From positions 23,317-87,316 of the forward strand of contig JADNYJ010000160.1 of assembly GCA_015501075.1 (NCBI GenBank): 64,000 bases of DNA, read 5' to 3'. The position numbers and the translations under genes are program-made. Positions 10,444-23,214 of the stretch are shown here, one piece after another; the first letter of the stretch is position 1; each line of letters starts with the position of its first letter. The notes beneath the pieces are model-generated. The model was not told the origin of the DNA, ran no database searches, and was given only the letters and a program-made list of their open reading frames with translations. The stretch comes from Gymnopilus junonius. Its lineage: Eukaryota; Basidiomycota; Agaricomycetes; Agaricales; Galerinaceae.

Positions 10444-12489
10444 TCAGTCCATCTTCTCTCTTAGCAGAATTTCTGCGCATTTTTCTGCAACACATACGGT
10501 GGGTGCCTGCAGATGCGTTCCAAGCACCCAAGGAAACACGCTCGAATCTGCCACACGCAGCTTCTTCACTCCAAACACCCTAAGCTGCTCGTCTACGACG
10601 CCTCCTTTCCCATCTTTCCCAGCTCTATCCTCCGATGCCGCCATCCTGCATGTCGACGAGTAGTGGTACGTTGTCCTGTTCCGCCGGTGGATGAATTCGT
10701 CCAGAGCTTCGTCGCTCTCGTCTGCAGGGCTGGCACCCTTCCATTCAGCTAGGGTATACCCTTCCTTTTGCATTTGCTCTCGTATACGCATGCACAGGCG
10801 TAATGCAGTCCGCAGAGGAGGCAGGTCGGCTGGGTTGGTGAGGTACCCAACGTCGATGTGTAGCGGGGCAGAAGGATCAGCGGAAGTCAGCTGTACGACA
10901 CCGCTGCTCTTTGGGTGAAGTAGGGTGGCGAGGAAGGAGAACGTTCCGTGCGATTTCTCAATAAGAACTGTAGCGGTGTCATAGGCCATCTAAGGGGTAG
11001 AGTCAGTGAGGAACAATGGGTGAAAATGGGGCTGGGAGGACGTACAGGCATGATTTCAATATCCGGAACGGTTTTCTCGTCGATCATTTCACTCTTGGAT
11101 GGGAGGCCCCTGTCGTCGAGGTGAAGAGAGGACGCGAAAATAATGAGCTGAACTACAGGCGCGAGTAGTAGACCAGTGCCGAAGACGAGGTACTTGAAGA
11201 GTTCGATGAAAAACATCCATGGCCGACGCTCAAGTCCTAGCAAAGATTCGTTCATGGGAATGTAGTAGCACGATGAAACACCAAAGTGGTCTTGCTGCAG
11301 AGCAGAAACAACAGGTCAGCCTCTGGAGCAAAAGCAGACGAGGAACAAAAGGAAGTGGAAATACCAGATTCTGTCCGACCTCCGGAAGGTCTTTCACCAC
11401 CTCGATTCCATGCTTTGTGAGATGTTCCTTGGGCCCAATCCCGCTCAGCATCAGCATATGCGGCGATCCAAAAGGGCCCGCACACAAAATCACTTCTTTT
11501 TTTGCCTTGACAGTCTTCCTCTCCTTCTGGTCATAACGGGCCACAAGGGTCACGCCAGTCGCCTCACCGGACTCGACATTGATCTTCTCTACGATGGTGT
11601 TGGTTGCAATGTGCAACCTGTCCCGACGTTCGTAAGCAAGGGAGGGGGGTAGGAAGGCGTGGTAGGTTGAATGTCTTCGTTGTGATGCATCACGGGTAAA
11701 GTGAAGCAGACCGCAGCCAAGCACTGGATGCTTTGGAGAGTTTACATCGGGGACGTACGGTAATCCGATGGCTGTTGTGGCAGAGACCGTTCTGGATGTA
11801 ATTTCGTTGGTCAACGAGCAGGATGAAAGATACAATAATTCTTACTTGGTAAAGCCCGGGAATTGAAGGCTCGTGTTGGTCTGGTTGCACCACTCTCCTA
11901 ATGAAGGGCACTTGAGTAAATATATCTCGCCACAAATCTACAGAAATCCTCACCGTTGACTCCATGCACATCTTCGTCGATTTCACCCGGACCTAATGCT
12001 TTCTCCGACTTCTTGAACAGCGGTTCCACGTCCTCCCATCCCCAACCCTTCAGTCCAGCCTCCTTCATCTGGTCATATTCCTGCCTCAAACCACGCGTGT
12101 ATATCATTGAATTAATTCTCGAGGACCCTCCGAGAATTGAACCCGTGCATAGCTCGACTGTGCGATTGATCGCAGGCTGGAACGTGCTCTCACGTTTCTG
12201 TGTTCGAGAGCCGTCCGAGGCAAAGTCGGAGGAGAGCAGAGGTACGCGTGAGGCCCAAGAGTCGGCGACGGGACCACGCTCAATGACTAACACAGTCGTT
12301 CCTGGAGAAGTGCTAAGCCGATTGGCGAGGACGCAGCCAGCGGTGCCGCCACCTAGCACCGTTGCCAGTGAGGAAAATCTCGCGGTACCAATGCAGGCGC
12401 GTACCGCACATACCTACGATAATATAGTCATACTCGCGATGAATATCGTTTGTCTTCACCTCTGGGTAGGCAGCATCAAATGGCGACAT
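10444..12489 (-). CDS. GMC oxidoreductase (FAD-dependent alcohol/choline dehydrogenase-like)
   Basis: Six exons (12489-12414, 12352-11954, 11897-11846, 11791-11365, 11294-11046, 10989-10444) give 582 aa in one frame. The N-terminus has the FAD-binding dinucleotide motif DYIIVGGGTAGCVLANRLS, split by intron 1 within the codon for its first Gly. GSILGGSSRINSMIYTRG follows (GMC signature 1), then GPFGSPHMLMLSGIGP (signature 2). The C-terminal catalytic region has YHYSSTCRM (HxxGTxxM-like) and PWVLGTHLQAPTVCVAEKCAE, giving two candidate active-site histidines. No signal peptide is seen, so an intracellular enzyme is likely. The substrate cannot be told; aryl-alcohol oxidase and choline dehydrogenase-like relatives are both possible. 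FAD-dependent alcohol oxidation is the family role. Confidence 0.9.
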
Positions 12490-13403
12490 GTCGGAAAGGA
12501 GCACTGCGGGGTGTCGTGAATGTGTGCTGGATTAAGTACCACAAAACTTCCTTTCATCACACGGGAGCCTGATCATGACTCCGCCGTTCTATCTGCCACG
12601 AAGAGAGTAAAAAAAGAAGTGCTAGTGAGCCTTTATTAGAAACTTGCAGTCTGTAGAACTCCCTGCGGTCGGTGATGAATGGCATGCCCGGTCAGCTTGA
12701 TATTCTTGTTCAATGTTGATCTTGATGCACCTTCATCACGCCTCATCATGATATCTGGCATCACTTTCTCTGCTCATCCTCTCAACTGAAAAATGTATTG
12801 CCTTCATTGCGAAGCGCGAGACTTCTTCAGATGACGTCAAGCACATGCATACAGTGAATGTCACCTTACGTCTTTCTCCCTTCGGCATTGGCATCCCTTT
12901 AATCTCGGAAGCTGTTCTGCATTATTATAAGCAAAGATATCATGTCAAAGAAAAAGATGTCTCACAGATGATTTCAAGACGTGGTTTCCTAAGTAAAGAT
13001 GCCAAAGATCAGTGCCTCTTCTGCTTCTCTTCTTTCTGATGACATTTCCACTTCTGTAGGGCGGTACTGTAGGGCGGTACGTTTATTTGTATAGCACTCA
13101 CGACAGAAAATTTCTTATTGGTTACGCCTTTGGTAGTAGATTGGCGCTCCAGTGCGCTTTAGGTTTCAGGTTTCAGAGGTTCGGACGGCCCTGCAGGATC
13201 ATGATCAAATTGTACCAAGATATCCAACTGTTGCAGTAAACTTTTCTGTCTGATCAATCGTGCAACAGGAATCGCTTATGATCGAAAGATGGGGCTAATA
13301 AGAAAATCCATTCAACGTTCTAACACCCTTTAAAAGAACGGCGGATAGAAGGATTTCTCTCCACGAGCCTGCCGTTAAGACCATCCAGTTCTTTGTACTC
13401 CCT
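12490..13403. other. Intergenic between divergent genes
   Basis: Upstream region shared by the GMC gene (-) and the membrane-protein gene (+). A short direct duplication, TGTAGGGCGGTAC, sits at ~13,057-13,081. No coding sequence is supported. Confidence 0.4.
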
Positions 13404-14760
13404 ATGTCAAATAGTAGTATGTTCCCCCCTCCCCCGCCCGAAGGCCTCAACTACATTGCCGCCATCCGCCCTTCACTCAATTTCATTCTCGTCGTAACTC
13501 CCCTTGGATCAGTCCTTGTTCCGCTCATCCTCACACTTCTTTTCTTTTCTACTCCTGACTCTCGGCGCCATCCCGTTTTTATCCTCAATATCCTCGCTTG
13601 CTGCAGTGGGATATGTGAGGCAGCAACAAATGCAGCTCTTGAGGTCAAACAGATCATCTACCCCCTGGAGCCGGTCTCCACATCGCTCCTCACAACTGTA
13701 ATCGCATTTGCAACCATCTCCCTCTGTTCATAGATTCAATCCTTCTCTTTCGAATTCTGGCTTTCTATCCGCCCTATCGGACACCAAAAAAGATCCTAAT
13801 CGCCATTTTCGCACTGCCTGTGTTACTCAAATGTGGCAGATTCACGGCGGTGGTTATGTATCTTCACACGTTTACACATTCTAGTGGGAGACTGCCTAGT
13901 GTCTTATTGGCAGCTGAATCGACATGGCCGAAAAATCCGTATATAATTACGGAATGGACTTTGCAAATGACTGATAATACGCGAGTGTTCCACCTCCATC
14001 CCTTCCTCCCTTGGTTGACAGATTCTGTCCAGATATGCCTCCGCCTTTTTTATTTACAAAATTTATCAGTTGAGGAAGACTGACAGGGACTTCGACATAT
14101 TTATCATCAGAAATAGTGGGTGCGGGTTTATATTTCAAGATTCGTTCTAATATACTCGTTCTAGGAAGTTTCCTTTCATATATGCGCTCTTTATTCCTCA
14201 TTGCTTTAGGCAACTTCATCTTCCCGTATGTCTTTTTTTTTTCTTGTAGCATTGTCGGACACCCACTGACAAAGCCGCTCTTGATAGGGTTATCATGAAT
14301 ATTGCTTCCCTTGTTCTCATAATTACTGACCCTTCCTTTACTGATGGCACGTACATTCTCCTAACTAACAACGTACGTTCCCGATAACCTTCCTTCTGTT
14401 GGCCCTGATAAATATCACGCAATTGCCATAACCTGGCAGTATATTTCCATCATAGGAGTTGTCTTCGCCACAATTTGGACACGCAAATACAGATGGAACC
14501 TTCACAATTCAAAGGATTCGGACACTGGTGGATCGGATAAAAATACCATAGATCAGGAGCAAATAAAATCTCCCCCAAATCATTTCGTTTTTGATCCATC
14601 CATCAATGTCCGATCTGTGCAGCTGTCGACTCTCCAGTTGGACCGCACCGAAACAAGTATGGCTGACACCAGCGAACGAGTGCATACCGTGCATACTGTG
14701 CTGGTAGGAGGAGAGGATCTAGAGAATGGTGAGAATGCGAGTATTAAAATTCTAGTCTAG
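13404..14760 (+). pseudogene. Multi-spanning membrane protein, one apparent frameshift
   Basis: Begins at ATG 13404 with a Pro-rich N-terminus, followed by a hydrophobic segment (LNFILVVTPLGSVLVPLIL) and SRRHPVFILNILA. Further spans are read in pieces downstream (SILLFRILAFYPPYRTPKK; RSLFLIALGNFIFP; IASLVLIITDPSFTDGTYI; YISIIGVVFATIWTRKYRW). A hydrophilic tail ends ASIKILV at 14,760. Several short introns separate the blocks, for example one after LLTNN. This layout matches an uncharacterised membrane protein family common in Agaricomycetes. Near 13,725 the frame shifts by one base in a CCC run just before an IDSILLF span; no plausible intron explains it (the GT-AG candidate is only 36 bp). 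Either a recent pseudogene or a sequence error. Confidence 0.6.
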
Positions 14761-16428
14761 TCATACTGTAAAGAGTTTGCATCAATGAATTGCCTTTTGG
14801 TCCCACACAATGATGTGGGTTTGACTTAAAACAGTTTTACAATAAATCTCTTACTCTTACCCTCTATTAAAGGTGAAAAGTTCATTACCTCCTTGAATTG
14901 TCACTTGCCTATTACGTCACTTGTAAAGCAGAATCCCCTATCAGCAGTCGACTGATCACTTAAACATGCCATGGCTCGGGGAGCAGCGAGCATTTTGCCT
15001 GACTTACCCACCTCTCGCTGACACTGAATATGAGCAATGAATTTGCTCTGTTCCAGTCAATCTCTTCTACATATATTTGAGAGTGCACACTGAAGAGGAA
15101 TGGAGAGTGTAGGCTATCATTGGAAAATTGGATTAGTATCATGATATCACTTCTCTGGCCTTTCAAATTTCCATAGCAAAACCATGTATTCCCATGGAGA
15201 ACAAGGGAAGATGAACACGCTGTGGGACACACTTGACTATCATTAACTGTCGCCACCTGTCAATCAAGTCGCCACATATCCGAAGTCGGGCCGAGCCGTT
15301 GACTCACCATCAAACTCCTGTTCAACTACAACCCTATTTAGGAACAACATCCTTTTGTGGACTGCCGGACATTGCTGCAACAAGCAAGAACAAACTATAC
15401 AGCAGCTTTTAAAATCGTTTCATGGTCTGAATCGGATGGGAGTGCGCTATTTTTGTCCTTGAATTCGACAGGTACATCCAGGTCTCGTCTACGCAGCCGT
15501 TTTATTACATCAGACCCCATGCCGAGGAACTTCAGGGTGTATAAGTATGTTCTTTTTCTGTTGCAGTTGTGTGGAAAGTATTAGTGAACCGCCTCTCATT
15601 AGCAACAAGAATTCACCTCTGTTGGGTTTAAGCACCACACAAATGACTCAAATGCTTCGTGTATATTTCCTTCCAGCATCATTGTGTGTTAGACTCATGT
15701 TCGATACGTTTGGCAAGCTCAGGTATGCTTTTATCTGGGAGATGAGCAAAATTCCTCAGAATACCGGAGAGCGAATTTGAACTAACAATAGGCAATCAAG
15801 TTAGTAGCCTAGGTGGCGTTGCGGGTCATAGAATGCCGGGGGTCGACCAACAGAATCTGATTCCTTGTGCGTGTCATATAATCTAAAACCCTTGGAAGAA
15901 TATGGGCAACTTCTAGTTCGGTACGCGTTGCGCATCTGCATCCTCTTGTAGAGGATGCGAAAAACAAATTGTGAGGCTCTTAGGCTGCTGCAATTAGGCA
16001 TTGGTATACCTATAGGTATAGGTGAGTTAACCTCATCAACTTACTACATTGGTACTCAACTAGTCTGTAGCAAATAGCGTACTTACGGGACTATATCTGC
16101 TTTGGAGTCATTGATTTGAGGCAGCCGGTAATCGCGGACTAGTGGACCAAACGATGACCAGAAAAGAATTGCAACTTTAGTAGTGGTGAAATAGCTTCCA
16201 AAAGGCGACGGAACAGTACCAGGAGGAGCACGGGACGATTGCCTTCAACAATTCAGATGATAACAGGAGAAGAACAAATATAGTACATGGTATTTATGTC
16301 ATCCATAAACGGTCAATTGAGACTGGGCAGAATCTTCTGCTTTACAGCAAGGCAGTTTGGAATGCCGTATGGATTCCTACAGAAAGTCATTTCCTTCTCC
16401 ATGATATAAAGAGTATTCCTGACTCACT
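14761..16428. other. Gene-poor stretch
   Basis: Only short ORFs on both strands, with no domain, conserved splice pattern or duplicate elsewhere in the window. I see no supported gene or repeat. Confidence 0.4.
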
Positions 16429-18412
16429 TCACTGTCGAGCCCTAACAATATTCATCACAAATGAACCCTCCACATAGAGTTCCCTGGTTAACTTTACCTT
16501 GACATCCACGTCCCAATCCCACAGCCTATGACCCCTACTGCCATTATAATATGAGTCCCTAATTTCCCGCGCCGCTCCTGCCTGGTTCTTGATATCCAGA
16601 ACCACGTCCGACCAAGGCTTGTAGTTATGCATGCCAAGCAATAGGTGGCCTTGTCACGCAGAACCATAATACCTGATGTGCCACTATTTTTGAATGCCAA
16701 TGCAAGTGACTGATCCTGTCGGCGCTGCCAGTTAGCGGATTCGACCACTTCGACAACCTCCCAGGCAAGGTGATCGAAGATGATATGGAACGGTAGGCTG
16801 CTTGAGGCATGGTCAAATCGAGGTCATCAAAGCCGCCGGCAGAAACGTTGGGTGGTTTACTGGTTGTAATGGTAATGTCGACGAGATATTGGTAGTTAGA
16901 TTTGAGAGCACCCTTGCGGGCGCCACATAGACATATTTGTCATGTATCGTGAGTCGTCTGCAGAATCAGTCACGGTTCTCCCAGAGCATCGTCCCATCTC
17001 CGTTGTAGTATGATTTGGCCATCGTATCAAGCATGTCTGACGGCGAGATGTTGGTTACAATGTCGCACCAAACGTTATAGTTGTGCATGCCAATCATGAC
17101 GACGAATCGTTCGTACAGGCCGCTTTGGCTCTCAAAGAGAATCCCACCTGAAATTCCACTTCCGGCGAGTGTTAAGCGATGCAGGACACCCGGGGAACTG
17201 GGCACTCTACTCCAGTTAGTGTCAGACTCGGGATAAAACTGTGTCGCTGCAAACCCGTCAATTCGGGCGTCCGGTAGTGTCTTGATTAGGAACTGATAGT
17301 TGGTGCGGGGTCGCATCCATTGCATAACATCGAAGCGGGATGGCACTGGCTCCTTAATGTAGATTCGTTCTCGCTTGTAATTTTGCGGATTTTTGATGGT
17401 GAATGTCTCCGTGGTGTATGTACGCACGTACTGACCCTCCTCGTCTTTATTCAGGTAGATGCCGTACATTGGCGTGCAGTTGAGGAGGGCCCGGAATAGG
17501 TTCGCATGTCCATCGACCGGCTGGAGCGGAAGCTCAATCGAGAGTCCAACGTTGGTGATGTTATAGGGAGACCTATTGTTGTCTACTTTTTGATGCGCCA
17601 GGTGCGAAGCTCCCGTAAAGTCCGCTGGGGATTTCGCAAGTAGTCCTGCCCCTCCTGCGCCGCCATGACCTCCAGTCCATGCGAAAATAGTATGATCATC
17701 CGACGTTGCGATGATCTCTCGCTGAAGCCTAGTGAATGCGTTCTGGCCCTCCCCATATAAAATGGGCATGTTAATGCCAAACAACCCGAGTAGGCAATAC
17801 GCCATGTCCTCTATCCTTGTTGTCTGTCTATTCGCTGCCCACAACATCCTCGCTGCGATGCTGATTTCGCCAGAATGATTGACCAACAGCACTTGCTTGC
17901 TGATATTTGTGACCTGTGTGATTACCTTCCTCAGGCTGGACTTCGTCCCAATCTCCATCCACTTTTTGTCGTAGAACACTAAACTTAAAGGCGCAATCAA
18001 CTCCTGTAGGGTCCACCCTCTTGTGAACCACTTGCACCTACGGAACTGGGAGTCGACGTCGAATGCATTCTCGCTAGCTGAGACGTCCACTAGGTAGGCG
18101 TAGCAAACTTCTGCTTCCTGGTACCACTTGTACATAGAGTTGATAGCTTCGGAGAGTTCGCTGCTGCTGGTCTTATCGATGCAGCAAGTGTCAACCCAGA
18201 CGTAAGTGAACCCGTCAAGGAGAGCCTGTTTCGCAGGCTTTCTTGATCTTTGTGAAACCGCTCTTGCGCTCGATGGCCGGCTGCGTCTTGTGTGCGATCA
18301 TCTCCTGATATGTAACCTCTTCGTCCCCCCAGGTGTGCGAAAGAATCGCATACACTGGTACCTTATTCCAGAAGTCCTCCACCATCATTGTTTTCGCGTT
18401 GATAAGACGCAT
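16429..18412 (-). pseudogene. HET-domain (heterokaryon incompatibility) gene, decayed
   Basis: The start at 18412 gives VPVYAILSHTWGDEEVTYQEM, the first HET-domain motif (PF06985). A one-base shift near 18,228 leads to YVWVDTCCIDK, the second motif, then FTRGWTLQELIAP, the third. The domain ends in RIEDMAYCLLGLFGINMPILYGEG. The HET half is followed by two related C-terminal blocks, each with a MHNY..W.D motif and a SYYNG motif. The main frame ends at 16,966 (LWENRD), yet a HDKYVYVA phrase and the second block continue to 16,429 through further shifts near 16,785 and 16,630. Four or more lesions indicate a pseudogene. HET proteins mediate nonself recognition and cell death between fungal individuals. 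Confidence 0.8.
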
Positions 18413-19891
18413 GACTGCGGGTGCGTGTGCAGGGGGAAGGGGTTCATTAGAATCGATTACCAGTGGACGAAGTGGTTTTTACATGAAGCAACATCGGTCA
18501 TGTGTGATATCCTAAACTCATCGATGGGAACACTTTGATATCGATGTGAGGTAGCTGTCAGACCATGCCTTATCTGATTCAGCAGGACGAAGGTTCCGTT
18601 CAGCACACGGGAACCTCCCATTTAATTGAACACCACCGAGGCATTATATTTGCATGAACCTATGTAGGGAATAGATTCTAGAATCTAAAGGATCGTCATG
18701 AAGAATGACGTATTCATCAGAGCTTAAAAACGAAAAGAACGAAGAGACCCATCCAGTAATAATAATATGCCCGGAGCTGGAAAGGTTGGTCGAGTGATGG
18801 AATAGATTCAGAGGGGAAGGATTGCCTGTGTTTGTTATTCTCAAGGTTGACAAGCAAATAATGACGTAGGCCTTTTGTCCGACCTGCCACTATCCAGCTT
18901 ACCCTATTGCTTCTAAAGGGCCTCTTTGTATGATAGTAACGCAGAAAGTTATCCACAAGGACGCTCATCCCTTTCATGTCGCGCGAACTCGGTGCGTCTT
19001 CTCTTCTTTTCACTTTTGTTATTTAACGCAAATTTAACCCTAATTTCTTTAGCAATTCGTATGCGCCCTTCGACCTAGTCTGGGGACTCTGGGCTATACG
19101 CTCACATCGACACATCAGCTTATGATGTGAGGAGGCCGTATGATGCGCAAAGATGACTAAGACAGAAGGTAAGAACTGCAACACTTTTGAATTCAGGTCT
19201 TTGCTCTATTTTTTTGTGGAAGAAATTTGGCTCATTTTTCCTTTTACCAGAATAGGACGCTCAGGCAAGGCGAAGATAGAAAGGTTGGATGACAGCAATT
19301 AAGAAGGTGGAGTACATGTTGGGATTTTATACTTATCTTCTTCTTAGTTCTTTGTCATCCTAGTCTGACAGCCTTTACTACTTCTCTATAGTCTTCGTTC
19401 CTCACTCATTTACGACGCGACGTAATATTGCGTGTCAGCTTGCAACTTTGCCTCTTCTACTCTGGTTTCATTCTTGATGCTGACTCTCGACGGACTTTCC
19501 TTGATACGTTCTGTCTGGCTAGATTCGTACTTCACCTGGCTCGCCAAAATTGCTTTGAATTACTGCCTTCGCTGCTCACCGGCCTACATAATAGGGAACA
19601 CACATTGCGGCTCACTATTCCCATTCTGAAATCTCGATTGTGACCCTTCCGCTAAATCGTATGAAAGTCTGGATCGAGCGTGCATATGTCAATTCCAATA
19701 CTATTTACAGCAGGAATAATGGAGGACGACTAGCGAATAAATCCGACATAGTAGTAAGCAGCAGGTGAAAACATCCTATCCCCAATTTCCCGCAGTCTCT
19801 GATCAACGATCCCAAACGTATATCGCCTTCATAGGATGTCTGCTACGACGTAGGTGAGTACCAGTGATTCATAGTAAATATACCAACTTAC
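18413..19891. other. Gene-poor stretch with a fragment of an intergenic repeat
   Basis: No supported gene. The part around 19,130-19,320 resembles 23,780-23,900 in the same orientation (shared phrases CTTTGCTC and TTTTTTTGTGG before GAAATTTGG), suggesting a dispersed unit around the glycine-rich genes. Confidence 0.35.
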
Positions 19892-20227
19892 TTAGACTCC
19901 CCGGTATCCCAGCGGTCTAACTTGGCGATTGTAGCAGCTGTTAGATATGTAGCTGACCCCGCAATTAGGGTCGCCACATCCTAAACAACCAGGCCTGCTG
20001 CCTCCTCCACCTCCGCCGCCGCCTCCACCTCCGCCTCCACGTCCACCGGGATAGCCAGAATTACCTGGGTTTCCAGGGTAGCCGCACGGTGCGCCATCAG
20101 CGCCATTGTTGCCGTTATTGCCAGGGTACCCATTCCATCCTCCACCACCACCTCCGCCGCCACCTCCGCCACGTCCACCACAGCCAGGTTTTCCTGGTCT
20201 ACCGGGTCGGCCTCCGTTGTAAGGCAT
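19892..20227 (-). CDS. Collagen-like glycine-rich cysteine protein (GRP-A)
   Basis: An intronless 111 aa ORF. The N-terminus has Gly-X-Y triplets (RPGRPGKPGCGGRG), then polyglycine, then a NGYPGNNGNNGADGAPCG block, more PG triplets (NPGNSGYPGGRG), a second polyglycine tract, and a Cys-rich tail (RPGCLGCGDPNCG ... NSCYNRQ). No signal peptide or transmembrane segment is seen. The start is set by the only in-frame ATG after the TATA box at 20,303-20,310. Its closest relative in the window is the fifth family member at 59.8 kb, which shares the GKPGCGGRG and DGAPCG blocks and a similar leader. Function unknown. Gly/Pro repeats suggest a structural role; the cysteines could cross-link (inference). 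Confidence 0.75.
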   Translation of the reverse strand: MPYNGGRPGRPGKPGCGGRGGGGGGGGGGGWNGYPGNNGNNGADGAPCGYPGNPGNSGYPGGRGGGGGGGGGGGGGSRPGCLGCGDPNCGVSYISNSCYNRQVRPLGYRGV

Positions 20228-20302
20228 GTTTATGATTTGTTTTAGTCTCGAGTGTAGTAGTTTTGAGACTGTTGGTGCTGAAAGTAGCGGTAGGATAAGG
20301 AG

Positions 20303-20310
20303 TATATATA
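20303..20310 (-). promoter_or_regulatory. TATA box of GRP-A
   Basis: TATATATA lies 76 bp before the GRP-A ATG. The A-rich leader that follows resembles the leader of the 59.8 kb relative, including an ACTTTCA phrase and a GAGACTAA phrase. Confidence 0.6.
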
Positions 20311-21227
20311 CGAAATGGGGCGCAGCACTCACTGGCCTTCTTGGCTCTAAGAGGCTCTGTCGGCCCCTGATGTCTTCCGGCACAAGCCAGAAGAAAACTA
20401 GCCTGTCAGGTAGAACAGCATGCCTGTGCATCATGTTTTGCCTCTCGTTTGTCAAGCCTGTTCATGGTCTGTTCACTCCCTTGAATTCGGAGGCTTTTCT
20501 CCGCCGTTGGGGGTAAGCGGGGTGATTGCTAGGATAAGTTATCTCATTACCAGGGCCGTGCCACTGAAAGAACATATGCGGGTGGAATGATCTTTACGTG
20601 GGACACCGCCTTAGCGTGTCATACCATGCAGTACTTTATCCTGGCTGTATCTTTCAATGTCAAATTTACTTACATAATTTCTCCCCGCAGGATTGGGTGT
20701 CGTTGGAAAAAGCCTATATCATGCGCGCTCAATTTATTTCCACTGATCATCTCCGCCGAAGCCCCAACCAAGTTAGCAGTGGAGAAATGCCAGAAATAAA
20801 TGAAAAGAGTCCGACACTTGACATAGGTCAGGGAAGATTTATTGATGACATATCGACATGAGTTTGTGGAGCTTTCAGTATTCACTAATTGTTATTGTCT
20901 TGCGGAATTTACCCTTGACACGCCCGCTTTATGCTCAGTAAACATAGTTCCTGTTGAAGGATATTTCTGGACCCTAAAACGTATAGATAGCCCTGATTAA
21001 TGATTGTGAAACCAAGTATCCTTGTGACCATCCATCTTTCTTCCACTGTCAAACAAGGTTTGAGATGGGCATGTGAATGCAGCATGGCGATTTTTATTTC
21101 AGCGCCAAGCTAGGCGCCTTGATTTGTACCCCAGTGGTATAGCCTCATCCGCCTATTTTGGTCGAGCTTTCACTTTCCACGGATGTACTTCCCCGGCACA
21201 TGGGGACGGCCCAACTCCATATATTCT

Positions 21228-22060
21228 CCGGCGTGTTACCTACTCCGATGGGAAGTAGTACCCGATAAATACTTAGCAACTTTAAGTCATCATAGAAATA
21301 AATGGACGTAATAAACCTCGGCAGGCCGTGCGCTGTAATGGCCTTGAATGTAGATATCTAGTAGATATGTTATGTCAGCCAGTGCATTCCCGTCGGTACA
21401 GTATACTATCATCCTTATTACGAAGCAGGGATAGACCTCTTAGATGTGAAGTCCGTGGTACATACTGATGCTAGTCAGGGCTCTTTCCAATCATTTGATC
21501 ACCACCCGTTTCTCGAATTCAGGTCAACATCGAACACGCAGTCCTATAATTTTTCAAAATTTATATCCGAAATAAGACTGACACTGATTCTAAACCAAAG
21601 CACGACTGCATATTATATCCAAGCTCTCCATGTAAGAGTCGAGAGTGAACGCGGTGCGCAGGCAGAGCGCTTCTGAACTAAATTTAGAAACGGTATCATG
21701 TGACTGACTTAATCGCAAATTTGATTCGGAAATGCTGAAAACCTCCTGCTGTCGGACTCTCAAACCACCAAAACAATGGCGACAGGAAAGCGGTCATACT
21801 AAGTCAAATGCGACTTCAGAACGCACCTAGACATGCGACACTGCATACCGCACAGCCATTCCCAGCACCTCGTATCCTTTTCTGCGAAATTCTAAGCAAC
21901 CGCCGCAGCTCAGCACTCCGAGTCATTTCTTTCTCTCCGTTTTAAACTGCGCCTCATTCATTCCAAATCATCTCCCAGCTTCCCATTCTTGCTTTAGCCG
22001 TACAGAACGTAAGCAGAGTTAGCTAACGAATAAGGATTTATACAAGAAGCACTCCAGAAA
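21228..22060 (+). repeat. Decayed direct repeat, copy 1
   Basis: Colinear with 23,215-23,790. Shared anchors include ACCTACTCCGAT (21,238), TGAACTAAATTTA (21,673), a GCACAGCC-TTCCCA phrase (21,851) and GTTAGCTAACG (22,019). The spacing between anchors differs by insertions and deletions. No coding content is visible. Confidence 0.45.
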
Positions 22061-23214
22061 GAACTGGTAACAACGCGGGCTCCGACAAAACTCTTGTGAG
22101 CCCTCGGCCTTCTGTGTTTTATTCTCTTTGATCTTTATCTACTAATTACTTCCGTCTGTTGTTGATTTTTCTAGCGACTCGAGGTTCCACTCTCATGGGC
22201 CCTCGGCCACCCGACCGATAATGCATTACGAATTTCAAAGAACACACCGGTTACTTACCTTTTTCTGAATTTCTTTCGCCGGTTCGTTCTGATATGCTTT
22301 TATCACATCTCTCTAGATTCAATCCTTCGCCCCTTTACGATACACTTAAACTCCTCAGCGTTGAGCGTCTGCTTGTAAATAGCTCCCGCTGTTCAATTTG
22401 CGCTGTCGATCTGGATTCTCTACGCGGACGTTGCTTCATATGTTCGCTTTGGCTATACTCTTATTCCAAAGGCTCATAACTGTCTGCTAACCATATAAAT
22501 TTGGACGTTTGTTTACTTCCTGTGGTCTATTCATGCCATTAAAGGAACTGAGGCTCAAGCGCGCAGATATGAAATTCACTGCTGTTTGTTACAAAACTGA
22601 TGAGGGCAATTAGCAGCACGTAAAATCAACTCACTCCTGATTTCCAACAACCTCCGATTAGTTATTGCAAGCATATCTGGTCTTCGTAGGTAAGACGACT
22701 CCTTCGGATGCTCATATCTTTCAGTACTGGTCAGAAGGCATTCCGCAGACTGTCAACCACAATAGTATCCCTATCCTATTTTTTTTTCCACTCTTTTGTC
22801 AACCTTTATCGTGGTGACTTAGTGGTCGGGGACATCTCTCCGCTACTGCAGCTAAGCCAAATAAGTTTGCTGTTTCGAGATATACGGGATGGACTCTCAG
22901 AATAAGGCACAGCGCGTCACTGAAAGAGACGTATGTGGAGTTTTGCATGGTTTTTGGCATGTCATACTAGGAAATATCATTCATTCAAAACAAGTTAATT
23001 TCTAGCGCTCTACCTCCATAATCGAACATCACTAGCTCAGCCAATTCCAAGCGACTTACTAATGCTAATATTCTCCACAGACTACTTTCTTCATTGAAAT
23101 ATACTCACTATCTAAACGTTTATACGCTCCTGTTTCATTCCACAATTACCCTAACCGACTACTCATTAAGCAAAGTTCTGTAGTCTCTGGTCCTTCACTA
23201 GCTTCCCTTCCGAT

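Noticed and set aside
12845..13039. 64-codon ORF
   Set aside because: No signal peptide pattern, domain, duplicate or promoter signal supports it; length is within chance expectation.
14960..15256. 98-codon minus-strand ORF
   Set aside because: No recognisable domain or splice context; composition looks random.
20587..20885. Overlapping 70-87 codon ORFs upstream of GRP-A
   Set aside because: Three frames are open by chance in the same interval; none has a supporting signal.
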